From: Advenella mimigardefordensis DPN7 | Lineage (GTDB): Bacteria; Pseudomonadota; Gammaproteobacteria; Burkholderiales; Burkholderiaceae_B | Length of the DNA: 64,000 nt | NCBI RefSeq assembly: GCF_000521505.1 | Contig: NZ_CP003915.1 | Location: forward strand, 1,116,001 to 1,180,000 | Direction: 5' to 3' | Shown: positions 9,060 through 17,092 of the stretch, piece after piece | Layout: the number at the start of each line of letters is the position of its first letter | Numbering within the stretch: position 1 is the stretch's first letter | Position numbers and translations under genes: made by a program | Notes under the pieces: generated by a model | Told to the model about the DNA's origin: nothing | The model's database searches: none | The model's input: the letters and a program-made list of their open reading frames with translations, nothing else

Positions 9060-11060
9060 ATGGTTGATGCGCTGGACAATTTCAGTGACGTGCTGGAACG
9101 GGCAATGGTGCATCTGCAGCAAAGCATGCAGCGCGAGCGCGTCTTTACTGTGCTTGTGCTGACCGCTAAACGCGCTCAGGTGGCAGCAACGCTGCAGGCG
9201 CACTGGCAGCGCCACGCACCGGCGCAGGCGCAATTGCATTTGGTATCTTTTGAGGCAAACGCCAATCCTTTTGCAGCAACGGGGTACGAGACGGACGATT
9301 CGACTGATACCGTATCGGCGGTGCCCCGCTGGGCAACTGACAATCCGGCTGAAGGTGAGGAGGACGTCCATACGGCCTTGACCGCGTTATTGGCAATGAC
9401 CGATGATACCGGCGTGCCGCTGCTGCCTGGCGTACACCGGTTTGAAGCGCCGGCACATCGGCTTACCGTAACGCGTTTTATCGGCCCGTCCGCGCAGACC
9501 TTCTCGCAACTGGTGGCGATGGTGGATCTGGTTCTGGTGGATTCGACCAGCCAGATCGCAGGAATAACGCATTATGCCGATAGCCTCTTGCGGATTGCGG
9601 CGCCAGAGCTGGCAGTGCTCGCACCACAGGCGGTACTCGAGGCGCTGCAACAGGCCATCAGAAGCAAAGGCGCGCGGGGCGTGGCTTTACATTCCGTAGC
9701 CCAGCCGTGGCAGATGCTTCTGGCGCAACTGCATAAACCGGCCAAGCCGTCGGCTGCCTCGGACCGTACCGCCTGGGTGGTTGGCGGTGGCCTTGCCGGT
9801 GCGGGGGTAGCCTATGCGCTGGCCTTGCGAGGCTGGCAGGTTCACGTGACAGACCCGGCCCTGGCGCCGGATCAGCCGGGACCGCAGGCAGGTCACCTTG
9901 CCGCAGCCCTCACGCCGCTTATTTCCGTTGACGATAATTTCAAGGCGCGATTAAGCCGGGCAGGTGTGTATCGTGCCCATCAGCGCTGGGCAGACTTTGG
10001 CCCCGATATCATCCCCTCACGCAGCGGCACGTTGGAGCTGGCGCGCAGTAAAGGCCATGCGCGCGATCTGTTACAGGCGGTGCGGGCCATGGCTTACCCG
10101 CAAGGGTGGGTTCGCCTGAGCGAACCGCAGCAGGCTGAACAGCAGGCGGGGGTTGCTGTCCTGCGCCCGGGCGCGTACTTCGCCAAAGGCATGACGGTTT
10201 CACCGCCCAATCTGATTCGCAGGCTGTTGTCCCATCCCAATATTGTTTGCCATGGGCAGCAAGTTGATGCTGTACAGAAGGGCGCACAAGGCTGGCAGTT
10301 GCGATCTCATGGGAGCTGCGAGCCCCTGGTGATCGCCGAATGCGATACCGTGATTCTGGCGGCAGCCGCTCGCACGCCGGCTTTGCTGGCCGCCAGCGGC
10401 CTGGATCAGCAGACCCTGCGCTCGGGGCGCACGCAGGCCGCCATGCCGGCAATCATGTCCATGGATACGCTGGCCGGGCAGGTCATGCACGTACCGACGG
10501 CCATGTTGCCACAGGTGCCTGTCAGTGTTATTGGGGCAGAAGGCTACTTTCTGCCGCCGGTGCAGGGGCAATGCGTGCTGGGCAGCACCTACGAACGGGA
10601 GCCTGCTGCGCAGGGGTGTACCCGCCTGGGTCAGCAGCACATTGTGAGCAAGCTGGCACCGGCGTTGGACGCAGCGGCCCTGCAGCCGGTGGTGGATGCG
10701 CTGTCGACGGGCGTACCCCTTGCTGGATTGCCGCAAGCGGGTTCGCGTGGCGAACCGGCAGCAGTGGGCGAGACGAATCAGGACGCAGTTGGGGACAACG
10801 CAACGACAGCAGGTACACCGACGTCTCAGCAGAGCGACGCGCCGCTCTTTACCGGCTGGGCCGGCAGCCGGGCGGTCATCCGCGGGCGCTTGCCAGCGTT
10901 TGGCCCGGTGCGGCACGCGCCAGGGCTGTGGCTGGCCTGCGGCTATGCCTCTCATGGGCTGACCTGGTCGGCATTGGCGGGGGATGTTATCGCTGCCATG
11001 CTCAATGCCGAGCCGCTTCCTCTGGAGCGTGATTTGCTCCAGGCAGTGGCACCGCGCTAA
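9060..11060 (+). CDS. mnmC: MnmC-like tRNA wobble-uridine modification protein with degenerate N-terminal methyltransferase domain
   Basis: MnmC normally has two activities on tRNA U34: a C-terminal FAD oxidase that turns cmnm5(s2)U into nm5(s2)U and an N-terminal SAM methyltransferase that makes mnm5(s2)U. Here the C-terminal half (from about residue 235) is recognisable, with the FAD motif GGGLAGAGVAYALALRGW and MnmC-type later segments (TYPQGGW-like AYPQGWV, AGQVMHVPT, GYFLPP). The N-terminal half aligns only loosely: the GFGTGLNF SAM loop is replaced by TAKRAQVAA and the DGFxPxKNPxMW motif by DSTSQIAGITHY. The far N-terminus of the family is also missing. I use ATG 9060 (GAGGAG 8 nt upstream) rather than the adjoining TTG. 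The oxidase role is likely; methyltransfer is doubtful. Confidence 0.8.
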   Translation: MVDALDNFSDVLERAMVHLQQSMQRERVFTVLVLTAKRAQVAATLQAHWQRHAPAQAQLHLVSFEANANPFAATGYETDDSTDTVSAVPRWATDNPAEGEEDVHTALTALLAMTDDTGVPLLPGVHRFEAPAHRLTVTRFIGPSAQTFSQLVAMVDLVLVDSTSQIAGITHYADSLLRIAAPELAVLAPQAVLEALQQAIRSKGARGVALHSVAQPWQMLLAQLHKPAKPSAASDRTAWVVGGGLAGAGVAYALALRGWQVHVTDPALAPDQPGPQAGHLAAALTPLISVDDNFKARLSRAGVYRAHQRWADFGPDIIPSRSGTLELARSKGHARDLLQAVRAMAYPQGWVRLSEPQQAEQQAGVAVLRPGAYFAKGMTVSPPNLIRRLLSHPNIVCHGQQVDAVQKGAQGWQLRSHGSCEPLVIAECDTVILAAAARTPALLAASGLDQQTLRSGRTQAAMPAIMSMDTLAGQVMHVPTAMLPQVPVSVIGAEGYFLPPVQGQCVLGSTYEREPAAQGCTRLGQQHIVSKLAPALDAAALQPVVDALSTGVPLAGLPQAGSRGEPAAVGETNQDAVGDNATTAGTPTSQQSDAPLFTGWAGSRAVIRGRLPAFGPVRHAPGLWLACGYASHGLTWSALAGDVIAAMLNAEPLPLERDLLQAVAPR

Positions 11061-11219
11061 AAAAATCGCATGCAAAAAGGTTACATCTGCTTTGTTTTTT
11101 AGCCAAAACACGAAATTGATTTTATTTTGTGTGGTAAATGAGTCAAAATAAGCGTTTTTAAGGGAAACGCTTCCCCGTTGCCATGCTCCGGTATTTCCCC
11201 CTCACTGAAAAGAACTCAC

Positions 11220-13418
11220 GTGATTCAATTTGATCGTCTTGTATTCAAGTCCGCTCATGCAACGCATGCCGAGTTTTCGACGGACACTGATTTATTATTG
11301 CGTGTCGAGGCTCATGGCCCGGGCGTATTCAGGATCCTGGCAGGGTTGCCTGACAGGCTTTCCGAAGAGAAACAAACCGCAAGGCAGAAGCAGCGCCAGG
11401 CGCTCACTATCGCCCGCGAAGAGTGCATTGGCGAGATGCTCACCGAGTCGCTGATTGACGAGTCCGGCTGGCGTTTCACTCAGGGTGATGTTTCCCTGGT
11501 CATTGGCAATAGTCCGCTCAAAATCTCGCTGTTCCGTGGGGACTCGTGTATTTTGCGCAGCGATGATGACTTCGAAACCCCATTGGTCATGGAGTCCGAG
11601 GATGGGCAGCCTGCTCACTGGTCTGTCATGTTCGATCTGCCAGAGAATGAGCCCGTTTTCGGGCTGGGTGAAACGACCGGCGACTTCAACCGTCGCGGCG
11701 TGGAGCTGGTTTCCGACCTGAACGACTTCCGTTATTTGCCGCTGGCCTGGAATCCGCAGGGTTGGGGAATCTACGCGAACTCGCTTGAGCGGGTCATGCA
11801 CGACCCTGGCACGGAAGATAATCCCGGCACCTATCAGATTTTTATGGATGGCCCGGTTTTTGATTTATTTCTGTTTGCCGGCGACGTCCCCGAAATTTTC
11901 AATCAGTATTCTGCACTCACCGGCAGAGCTGGTCAGCCGCCGTTGTGGGCAATGGGCGCATGGCTTAAGCAGCAGCCGGGGCAGTCCACGCCAGGCTTTA
12001 TCGCGCAGGCCGAAGCGCTGCGACAGGCTCAGTTTCCTCTGGATGTACTGGATTTTGCCCAGCCGTCCATGGTGCAGTTTCAGGCCGACAAGCTGGTGCT
12101 GGAGTGGGATGACCGTCGTATGGACGATGCGCGTCGCTCGCTTGCCGCGCTGCGCGAGAAGTTTTTTGAAGTCTGTGTCCCGTCCTTCCCCGGTGTGCCA
12201 CGCGAATCGGTACTGTTCGATGATCTGGAAGACCGCGGCTGGCTGCTGACAGACGACGATGGCAATGCCTTTGTCTTTGATGGTGTGCCGGAAAACGGCA
12301 ATGTGCCATTCGGGCTGCTGGATCTGACCTACAAGGATGCCTATGCGTTCTGGGTTGAACGACATCACCAGTTGGTCGACGAAGGCGTTGGCGCTTTCCA
12401 GAGTTCCTTTCCGGTAGAGATTTCCGACGCAGTCAGTGCGCGCAATGGTGAATCCGGCGCGTTGCTGCGGGAGCTGTATCCGCTGTTGCTGCGCCGGGCA
12501 TTGTTCGATGCCGTTTCCATGAACAAGACGCCGACAGAGGGCGTGGTGCCTTCTGCCGATCTGATTATGGCCGTGCAGCGCGTGGCCTGGCAAAAAACAC
12601 CTGCCTCTGCCAATGACTGGGATGGTCTTACGCAGTGGTTGCGGCAGGCATTGTCGATTCAGGCCAGCGGCGTGATTGCCGTCACGCATGAGCTGGGTAA
12701 CCCGGCGCAACTGGACGGTGATAAGCCGCTGGATGCGACGTTGTACCTGCGTATGTTGGGGCTTTGTGTGTTTTCTGCCGGGTTTGCCTTTCAGGCTGCG
12801 CCGGCGCTTCTGCCCGATGCCTATCCGGAAGAGATACAGGCAAAAATCCGTACCTTGCTTGAGTTGCGCTATCGTCTGGTGCCCTATATTAATGGCGTCA
12901 TAGAAGATGCCGTACGCACCGGTCTGCCTGTGCAGCGCATGATGGCGCTGGCATACCCGGACGATGCCAAGGCGCGGGCCTGGGATCAGCAATATATGCT
13001 GGGCCCGGCGCTGCTTGTCGCCCCGGTGCTGCAGCCGGGTACGTCGGTCAATGTCTATCTGCCCGAGGGTGATGCCTGGTGGGATCTGAACCTGAATCAG
13101 CGCTACGAGGGCGGTCAGGTGCTGACCATCGAGTGTGGCCTGGATTCCGTACCGGTCTTCGGTCGCGAAGGCCATATGCTTTGTCTGGGACCCGTCCTGC
13201 GGCATATGGGTGAGTTTAACTCGGCACGGATCCTGGACGAAGTATGGATGTTTGGCATGCCTATGCACAATCCGGTGGTCATGCGTAACAAGATTCGTGT
13301 CATGCAGATGCAGGGCTCCAGTTATATCAAAGGGCTGGAGGGCCTGAAAATTCTTCAGTCAGATGGTCTTGAAGTAAAACGCCGCGGCGCAGAAGTGCGC
13401 ATCTCGCGCGAGCGTTAA
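11220..13418 (+). CDS. GH31-fold protein, probably catalytically inactive (pseudo-glycosidase)
   Basis: The 732-residue product follows the layout of GH31 alpha-glycosidases such as E. coli YicI: N-terminal beta domain (FGLGETTGDFNRRGVE), barrel start (FNQYSALTGRAGQPPLWAMGAWL), and C-terminal regions (PYINGVIEDAVRTGLPVQRMM, DQQYMLGPALLVAPVLQPG, VYLPEG). The two catalytic acids are missing. The nucleophile block KTDFGE reads QSSFPV, placing Ser396 where Asp should be, and the acid/base block GGDC reads TPAS, placing Ala462 at the Asp position. There is no signal peptide. I start at GTG 11220 (MIQFDRLVF); a TTG start at 11178 would add 14 unconvincing residues. A non-catalytic glycan-binding or regulatory role is possible; function unknown. 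Confidence 0.75.
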   Translation: MIQFDRLVFKSAHATHAEFSTDTDLLLRVEAHGPGVFRILAGLPDRLSEEKQTARQKQRQALTIAREECIGEMLTESLIDESGWRFTQGDVSLVIGNSPLKISLFRGDSCILRSDDDFETPLVMESEDGQPAHWSVMFDLPENEPVFGLGETTGDFNRRGVELVSDLNDFRYLPLAWNPQGWGIYANSLERVMHDPGTEDNPGTYQIFMDGPVFDLFLFAGDVPEIFNQYSALTGRAGQPPLWAMGAWLKQQPGQSTPGFIAQAEALRQAQFPLDVLDFAQPSMVQFQADKLVLEWDDRRMDDARRSLAALREKFFEVCVPSFPGVPRESVLFDDLEDRGWLLTDDDGNAFVFDGVPENGNVPFGLLDLTYKDAYAFWVERHHQLVDEGVGAFQSSFPVEISDAVSARNGESGALLRELYPLLLRRALFDAVSMNKTPTEGVVPSADLIMAVQRVAWQKTPASANDWDGLTQWLRQALSIQASGVIAVTHELGNPAQLDGDKPLDATLYLRMLGLCVFSAGFAFQAAPALLPDAYPEEIQAKIRTLLELRYRLVPYINGVIEDAVRTGLPVQRMMALAYPDDAKARAWDQQYMLGPALLVAPVLQPGTSVNVYLPEGDAWWDLNLNQRYEGGQVLTIECGLDSVPVFGREGHMLCLGPVLRHMGEFNSARILDEVWMFGMPMHNPVVMRNKIRVMQMQGSSYIKGLEGLKILQSDGLEVKRRGAEVRISRER

Positions 13419-13433
13419 AAGTAGTCATGCCCC

Positions 13434-13466
13434 TTGCGATAAAAAAATGACATTTTTTTGTCGCAA
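13434..13466. terminator. A/T-rich hairpin after the GH31-like gene
   Basis: TTGCGATAAAAAAAT (13434-13448) pairs with ATTTTTTTGTCGCAA (13452-13466) around a 3-nt loop, with only one wobble position. It lies 15 bp after the stop codon and 15 bp before the tRNA-Lys -35 box. It may end the upstream transcript, although the T run is inside the stem rather than after it. Confidence 0.45.
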
Positions 13467-13480
13467 TTGTGCAAAAAGTG

Positions 13481-13509
13481 TTGACAGCGAATCTCGATTC
13501 CGTCATAAT
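13481..13509 (+). promoter_or_regulatory. Sigma-70 promoter of tRNA-Lys
   Basis: A perfect -35 box TTGACA (13481-13486), 17-bp spacer, and -10 box CATAAT (13504-13509) place the start of transcription about 13516, some 7 nt before the mature tRNA 5' end. Confidence 0.85.
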
Positions 13510-13522
13510 CTTTTTCTTTCCC

Positions 13523-13598
13523 GGGCTGGTAGCTCAGTCGGTAGAGCAGTGGACTTTTAATCCATTGGTCGCGAGTTCGAGTCTCGCCCAGCCCACCA
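13523..13598 (+). tRNA. tRNA-Lys (anticodon UUU)
   Basis: A full cloverleaf is present. Acceptor stem GGGCTGG pairs with CCAGCCC, the D-loop has AGCTCAGTCGGTAGAGC, the anticodon arm is GTGGA-CTTTTAA-TCCAT, and the T-arm carries GTTCGAGTC. The CCA end is encoded (13596-13598). Anticodon UUU is a target of the MnmE/MnmG/MnmC pathway, which makes the degenerate mnmC upstream relevant. Confidence 0.97.
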
Positions 13599-13625
13599 GG
13601 AAAACTCTTGTAGAAAGAATATCTT

Positions 13626-13660
13626 AGCCGCTAGCCTAAAAATGGATTAGCGGCTTTTTT
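13626..13660 (+). terminator. Rho-independent terminator of tRNA-Lys
   Basis: AGCCGCTA (13626-13633) pairs with TAGCGGCT (13648-13655) and is followed by further T residues to 13660. It lies 27 bp after the tRNA 3' end. Confidence 0.85.
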
Positions 13661-13923
13661 ATTGCCCAATTTGAACTGGTATGGAAAAGTTGGTGTGCTG
13701 TAAACGTGTCTTGATTAACCAGTAGCGGTGTTCCAGGAGATCGTGGCATTCCTGAAGCGGGGTCTGATTAAAATGGTAAGGGGATGTGCCCTAAGACTAC
13801 TTGGTCGGGCGTTTGTTCGTGGGGCGTTCTGTAATACAATTGGAACTTGAGGGAACTATCTTGGCTTATATTCCGTTTGTTGGGATTGTTTCAATTTTGA
13901 ACCTACTTATTCAGGAGATGGCG
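13661..13923. other. Gap with falling GC between tRNA-Lys and the AT-rich cassette
   Basis: This 263-bp stretch has no assignable gene. The part from about 13700 to 13800 still has mixed composition; from about 13830 the sequence becomes clearly AT-rich, as in the two genes that follow. The promoter for those genes is probably here but I could not fix it. I searched by eye for a repeat of the tRNA-Lys 3' end and did not find one. Confidence 0.4.
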
Positions 13924-14130
13924 ATGGTTGTTCTTGACCGTGTTATGCGATTAGCTGATTTCGTGGGGCGAAAATTCGAACCATCACCTAAAGCCGCCAA
14001 TTCCGTGGATGACGTTTTGATCCTGGATGCCGACGGAAGCATGCGCTTGAATTATAAAAACCAAAAAGTTCAAGATAACATCAATAAACATCTGGCCAGT
14101 CTTTCAAAGATCAATTTAAAAAGCAGGTAA
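13924..14130 (+). CDS. Small hypothetical protein, first gene of AT-rich cassette
   Basis: A 68-residue protein with no family I recognise. The start is decided by an ideal ribosome site: AGGAG (13913-13917), 6 nt, then ATG 13924; an ATG at 13918 overlaps the site and a TTG far upstream has no support. The N-terminus is an amphipathic helix (VVLDRVMRLADFVGRKF), then an acidic segment (SVDDVLILDADGSMRLNY) and a basic tail. No signal peptide or membrane segment. Composition is much more AT-rich than the surrounding chromosome. The next gene starts on the base after its stop codon, so they are surely co-translated. Confidence 0.55.
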   Translation: MVVLDRVMRLADFVGRKFEPSPKAANSVDDVLILDADGSMRLNYKNQKVQDNINKHLASLSKINLKSR

Positions 14131-14928
14131 ATGGCACTTTTACTTGTACTTTTGATTCTTGTACTCGGATACAGGCATTGCACCGCTATACCTGCCCAGA
14201 AAGCAATACTAAAACGAAGTACCGGGTGGGAATCATATGTTCTACTTGGAAATCACGGCCTTGGTGTTTTGTGGCTTGGTTTTGTAACGTTCATAGCTTT
14301 ACTCGTGACGTTGTACGGCGCAATAATAATTTTTTCGCTCTTTATCAACCTATTGGGGGTTGACGCCCGACCTGTCGAATCGTTTACTTTATGGGTTTGG
14401 TATAAGCAAATTGCTGGAGTGGATGTTTGGGTTGCATCCGTAGGTCTGCTTTCAATCTTAATGGGCCCAAAAAAAATTAAACAAGATTTGGCGAAAGAAA
14501 GCAATAAGAATTGGGTTGACGAACTTAGGAAACAGGACGCGATTTCAAATATCGTTATACATGCGTCATTAGAAATAAAACCGGTAAAAATTTCGTTAAA
14601 GTCTAGAAAGGTATATGTTGGACTTATAGATCAAGAACAATTTGAACGAATTGATTCCGATAATATAGTGATTATTCCGTTTCTTAGCGGGCATCGAGAT
14701 AAAGACAGTTTAATGGTTGCTTTTGATAGTAATTACATTGATGTTTATCGGAAAAATAAGATTGAAAACTTTAATGTGAGTGGAGAGGCTTCGACGACGA
14801 AGCTCTCGGATTTCAGATGTGTGATTCGATTGAACGAAGTGGAAAGCATTTCGTTGTTTGATTTACAGTACTGTCAGGATTTTCGCTCCGAAGCGATAGG
14901 CCTTTCTCGCGGTTGCCATTCTTTCTGA
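14131..14928 (+). CDS. Hypothetical membrane protein, second gene of AT-rich cassette
   Basis: A 265-residue protein of unknown family. It has an N-terminal hydrophobic segment (about 1-14), two close segments at about 45-76 (LGVLWLGFVTFIALLVTLYGAIIIFSLFINLLG, described here only by position and character) and another at about 98-112, followed by a soluble domain of about 150 residues with mixed charge, beginning KKIKQDLAKESNKNWVDELR. That domain is rich in beta-type stretches (VYVGLIDQEQ, NIVIIPFLSG). The start immediately follows the previous stop and AGG lies just upstream. The low GC and codon use suggest transfer into the tRNA-Lys locus. No known fold is claimed. Confidence 0.6.
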   Translation: MALLLVLLILVLGYRHCTAIPAQKAILKRSTGWESYVLLGNHGLGVLWLGFVTFIALLVTLYGAIIIFSLFINLLGVDARPVESFTLWVWYKQIAGVDVWVASVGLLSILMGPKKIKQDLAKESNKNWVDELRKQDAISNIVIHASLEIKPVKISLKSRKVYVGLIDQEQFERIDSDNIVIIPFLSGHRDKDSLMVAFDSNYIDVYRKNKIENFNVSGEASTTKLSDFRCVIRLNEVESISLFDLQYCQDFRSEAIGLSRGCHSF

Positions 14929-15085
14929 TGGGTAAATGCGCTCGGTAAACTCCTCAATCATTAATTAGCCTCGTGATGCGTGGCAGAGGTCAGTTCCAGT
15001 CAATTTCCATCCGGTTTTGTGCTGCAATGCAGGGCGGGGCGCGTAAAATAGCTGATATTCATTATGTCCGACGAAGGATTCCCGC

Positions 15086-16273
15086 ATGGCAGACAGCAGT
15101 TTCAGTTTAAAAAGCATTGCCATTCCTGCCTATGGTCCTTCGCTGCTTTTCGGTTTTGCCAACGGTGCGATTCTGCCTGTGATTGCGCTGAGTGCCCGTG
15201 ACCTGGGTGCCACGCCTGCCCTGGCGGGCCTGATCATCGCGCTGATCGGCCTGGGTTCGTTGCTGGCCAATATTCCCGCTGCGCTTATCACCGCACGCAT
15301 CGGCGAACGTAGCGCGCTGCTGGGCGCATCGGCGATTACCATCGTCGCACTGCTACTGTGTATCTTCGCTTCTCATACTTCACTGCTGGCCCTGGCGGCA
15401 TTGCTGATCGGCGTGTCCACCTCGGTCTTTTTTCTGGCGCGTCAGACGTATATGATCGAAGCCGTGCCGTTTTATATGCGTGCGCGGGCCTTGTCTATTC
15501 TGGGGGGGGTGAACCGTATTGGTATGTTTGCCGGACCATTCGTGGGCGCTGGCGCCATGCATTTTATGGGGCTGGCCGGTGCGTATTGGGTTGGTATCGT
15601 TGCGCTCATCGCCTCTACCATCCTTACGTATCTGATGCCGGATCTGCACGTGGCGCCCAAGGAGCAGGACATACCGGTAGCGAGACCACGCATGTTGCAG
15701 ATTGCGCAGGAACACGCCGGCATTTTTGCTTCACTTGGCCTGGCGGTTTTGCTGATTAGCGCCATGCGTGCCGCAAGACAAATTGTGATTCCCTTGTGGG
15801 CCGATCATATCGGCCTGAGCCCGACCACCACTGCGATCATATTCGGTATTTCATCGGCCGGCGATATGCTGGTGTTTTATCCCGCGGGCAAAATCATGGA
15901 TGAATGGGGGCGGCTATGGGTGGCGCTGCCATGCACGCTGATCATGGGATTATCGTTCGCGGCCATGCCGTTTTCAGACACGATCGTGCCGTTTGCTGCG
16001 GTGGCTGTATTGATGGGGCTGGGCAATGGCTTTGGTTCGGGTATTAATATGACGCTGGGTGCCGATGCATCCCCGGATCATGGACGCACAGAGTTCCTTG
16101 GGCTGTGGCGGCTGATCAGTGACGTGGGCACCAGTGCCGGCCCGTTTCTTCTGTCGGGTATGACGGCGCTGGTGTCTCTGGGCGCGGGGGTCATGCTGAC
16201 CGGTGGCTTCGGTTTTATTTCAGCTGCCATATTCTGGCGGTTTTTGCCGCATGCGCGCGGCAGTAAGAAATGA
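15086..16273 (+). CDS. MFS transporter
   Basis: A 395-residue integral membrane protein of the major facilitator superfamily with about 12 predicted helices. Visible features are a loop 2-3 region rich in small residues (AALITARIGERSALLGASAI), the inner-loop basic segment (YMIEAVPFYMRARALSILGGVNRIGMFAGPFVGAGA), and the central loop (DLHVAPKEQDIPVARPRMLQ). The second half keeps the matching motif (GISSAGDMLVFYPAGKIMDEWGR). The substrate cannot be told; sequence character is that of drug or metabolite efflux permeases. AAGGA lies 8 nt upstream of ATG 15086. It is convergent with the SDR gene, with 29 bp between stops. Confidence 0.88.
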   Translation: MADSSFSLKSIAIPAYGPSLLFGFANGAILPVIALSARDLGATPALAGLIIALIGLGSLLANIPAALITARIGERSALLGASAITIVALLLCIFASHTSLLALAALLIGVSTSVFFLARQTYMIEAVPFYMRARALSILGGVNRIGMFAGPFVGAGAMHFMGLAGAYWVGIVALIASTILTYLMPDLHVAPKEQDIPVARPRMLQIAQEHAGIFASLGLAVLLISAMRAARQIVIPLWADHIGLSPTTTAIIFGISSAGDMLVFYPAGKIMDEWGRLWVALPCTLIMGLSFAAMPFSDTIVPFAAVAVLMGLGNGFGSGINMTLGADASPDHGRTEFLGLWRLISDVGTSAGPFLLSGMTALVSLGAGVMLTGGFGFISAAIFWRFLPHARGSKK

Positions 16274-16302
16274 CCCCGCAGCTCTTGTAAGAGAGGTTTG
16301 CC

Positions 16303-17055
16303 TTATACCGTTCGGCCGCCATCAACCGGCAGTTCGATACCTGTGAGAAACGCTGCTGCGTCGCTGGCCAGAAAGACAGCCGCCGCAGCAACATCCTGGG
16401 GTGTGGAAAAGCGCCCCAGCGGAATGGAAGAAATGAATTTGGCGCGGTTCTCCGGTGTGTCGGGCAGGCCCATGAACAATTCAAACATACCGGTAATGCC
16501 CATGACCGGGCAGATGGCATTGACCCGGATGTTGTCTGGACCCAGTTCAACCGCCATGGATTTGGACAGCACGTTGACGGCACCCTTGGATGCGTTGTAC
16601 CAGCTCAGGCCGGGGCGCGGCCGGATGCCTGCTGTCGAACCGATATTGACGATGACGCCGGCACCTGCTTTGCGCATCAGGGGGATCACCGCCTGGGCCA
16701 TATGATAAATGGACTTTACGTTGATATCGAACATCCGGTCAAACATCGCTTCGTCCACATCAAGCATGGGCTGGTTTTTGTGGGTGATGGCGGCGTTGTT
16801 GACCACGATATCGGGGGCGCCGAAGGTGTCCACGCAATGCGCGACCAGTGCCCGCACCTGCTCGCCATTGGAGACGTCGACCGTAAACGCACTGGCATTG
16901 TTCCCGAGTGCATCGGCAACGCGCCGGGCCGCCGCTTCGTTGATATCGGCCACAATGACCTTGGCGCCTTCATTGATATAGGCAGTGGCAATGCCTTCGC
17001 CAAATCCGCTGCCAGCACCGGTGACAATAGCGATTTTTTTATCCAGAACAGCCAT
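16303..17055 (-). CDS. SDR family oxidoreductase
   Basis: A 250-residue classical short-chain dehydrogenase/reductase. The NAD(P)-binding motif TGAGSGFG (about residues 13-20), NNAA (about 87-90), catalytic Ser in NIGSTAG, and the YNASK active site (about 153-157) are all present. An Asp after beta-2 (VADIN) favours NAD over NADP. It resembles FabG-like or glucose-dehydrogenase-like members, but the substrate is unknown. It lies 37 bp downstream of an aldehyde dehydrogenase in the same direction with its own AAGGA site, so the two probably act in one alcohol/aldehyde oxidation route. Confidence 0.88.
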   Translation of the reverse strand: MAVLDKKIAIVTGAGSGFGEGIATAYINEGAKVIVADINEAAARRVADALGNNASAFTVDVSNGEQVRALVAHCVDTFGAPDIVVNNAAITHKNQPMLDVDEAMFDRMFDINVKSIYHMAQAVIPLMRKAGAGVIVNIGSTAGIRPRPGLSWYNASKGAVNVLSKSMAVELGPDNIRVNAICPVMGITGMFELFMGLPDTPENRAKFISSIPLGRFSTPQDVAAAAVFLASDAAAFLTGIELPVDGGRTV

Positions 17056-17092
17056 GTTGTATGCTTCCTTAATGAATATAGAGTGAAGTGGC

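Noticed and set aside
11865..13268. 467-codon open frame on the minus strand inside the GH31-like gene
   Set aside because: The composition is His/Gln/Arg-rich as expected for antisense shadow; no recognisable motif or ribosome site.
13659..13790. Minus-strand open stretch (TPLQECHDLLEHRYW...) that reads like a protein remnant
   Set aside because: It has no start codon, ends upstream in a stop, and matches no family I can name. It may be a transposase fragment but the evidence is too thin to annotate.
13523..15085. Attachment-site duplication of the tRNA-Lys 3' end flanking the AT-rich cassette
   Set aside because: I looked for a second copy of GAGTTCGAGTCTCGCCCA and shorter pieces and found none, and there is no integrase gene.
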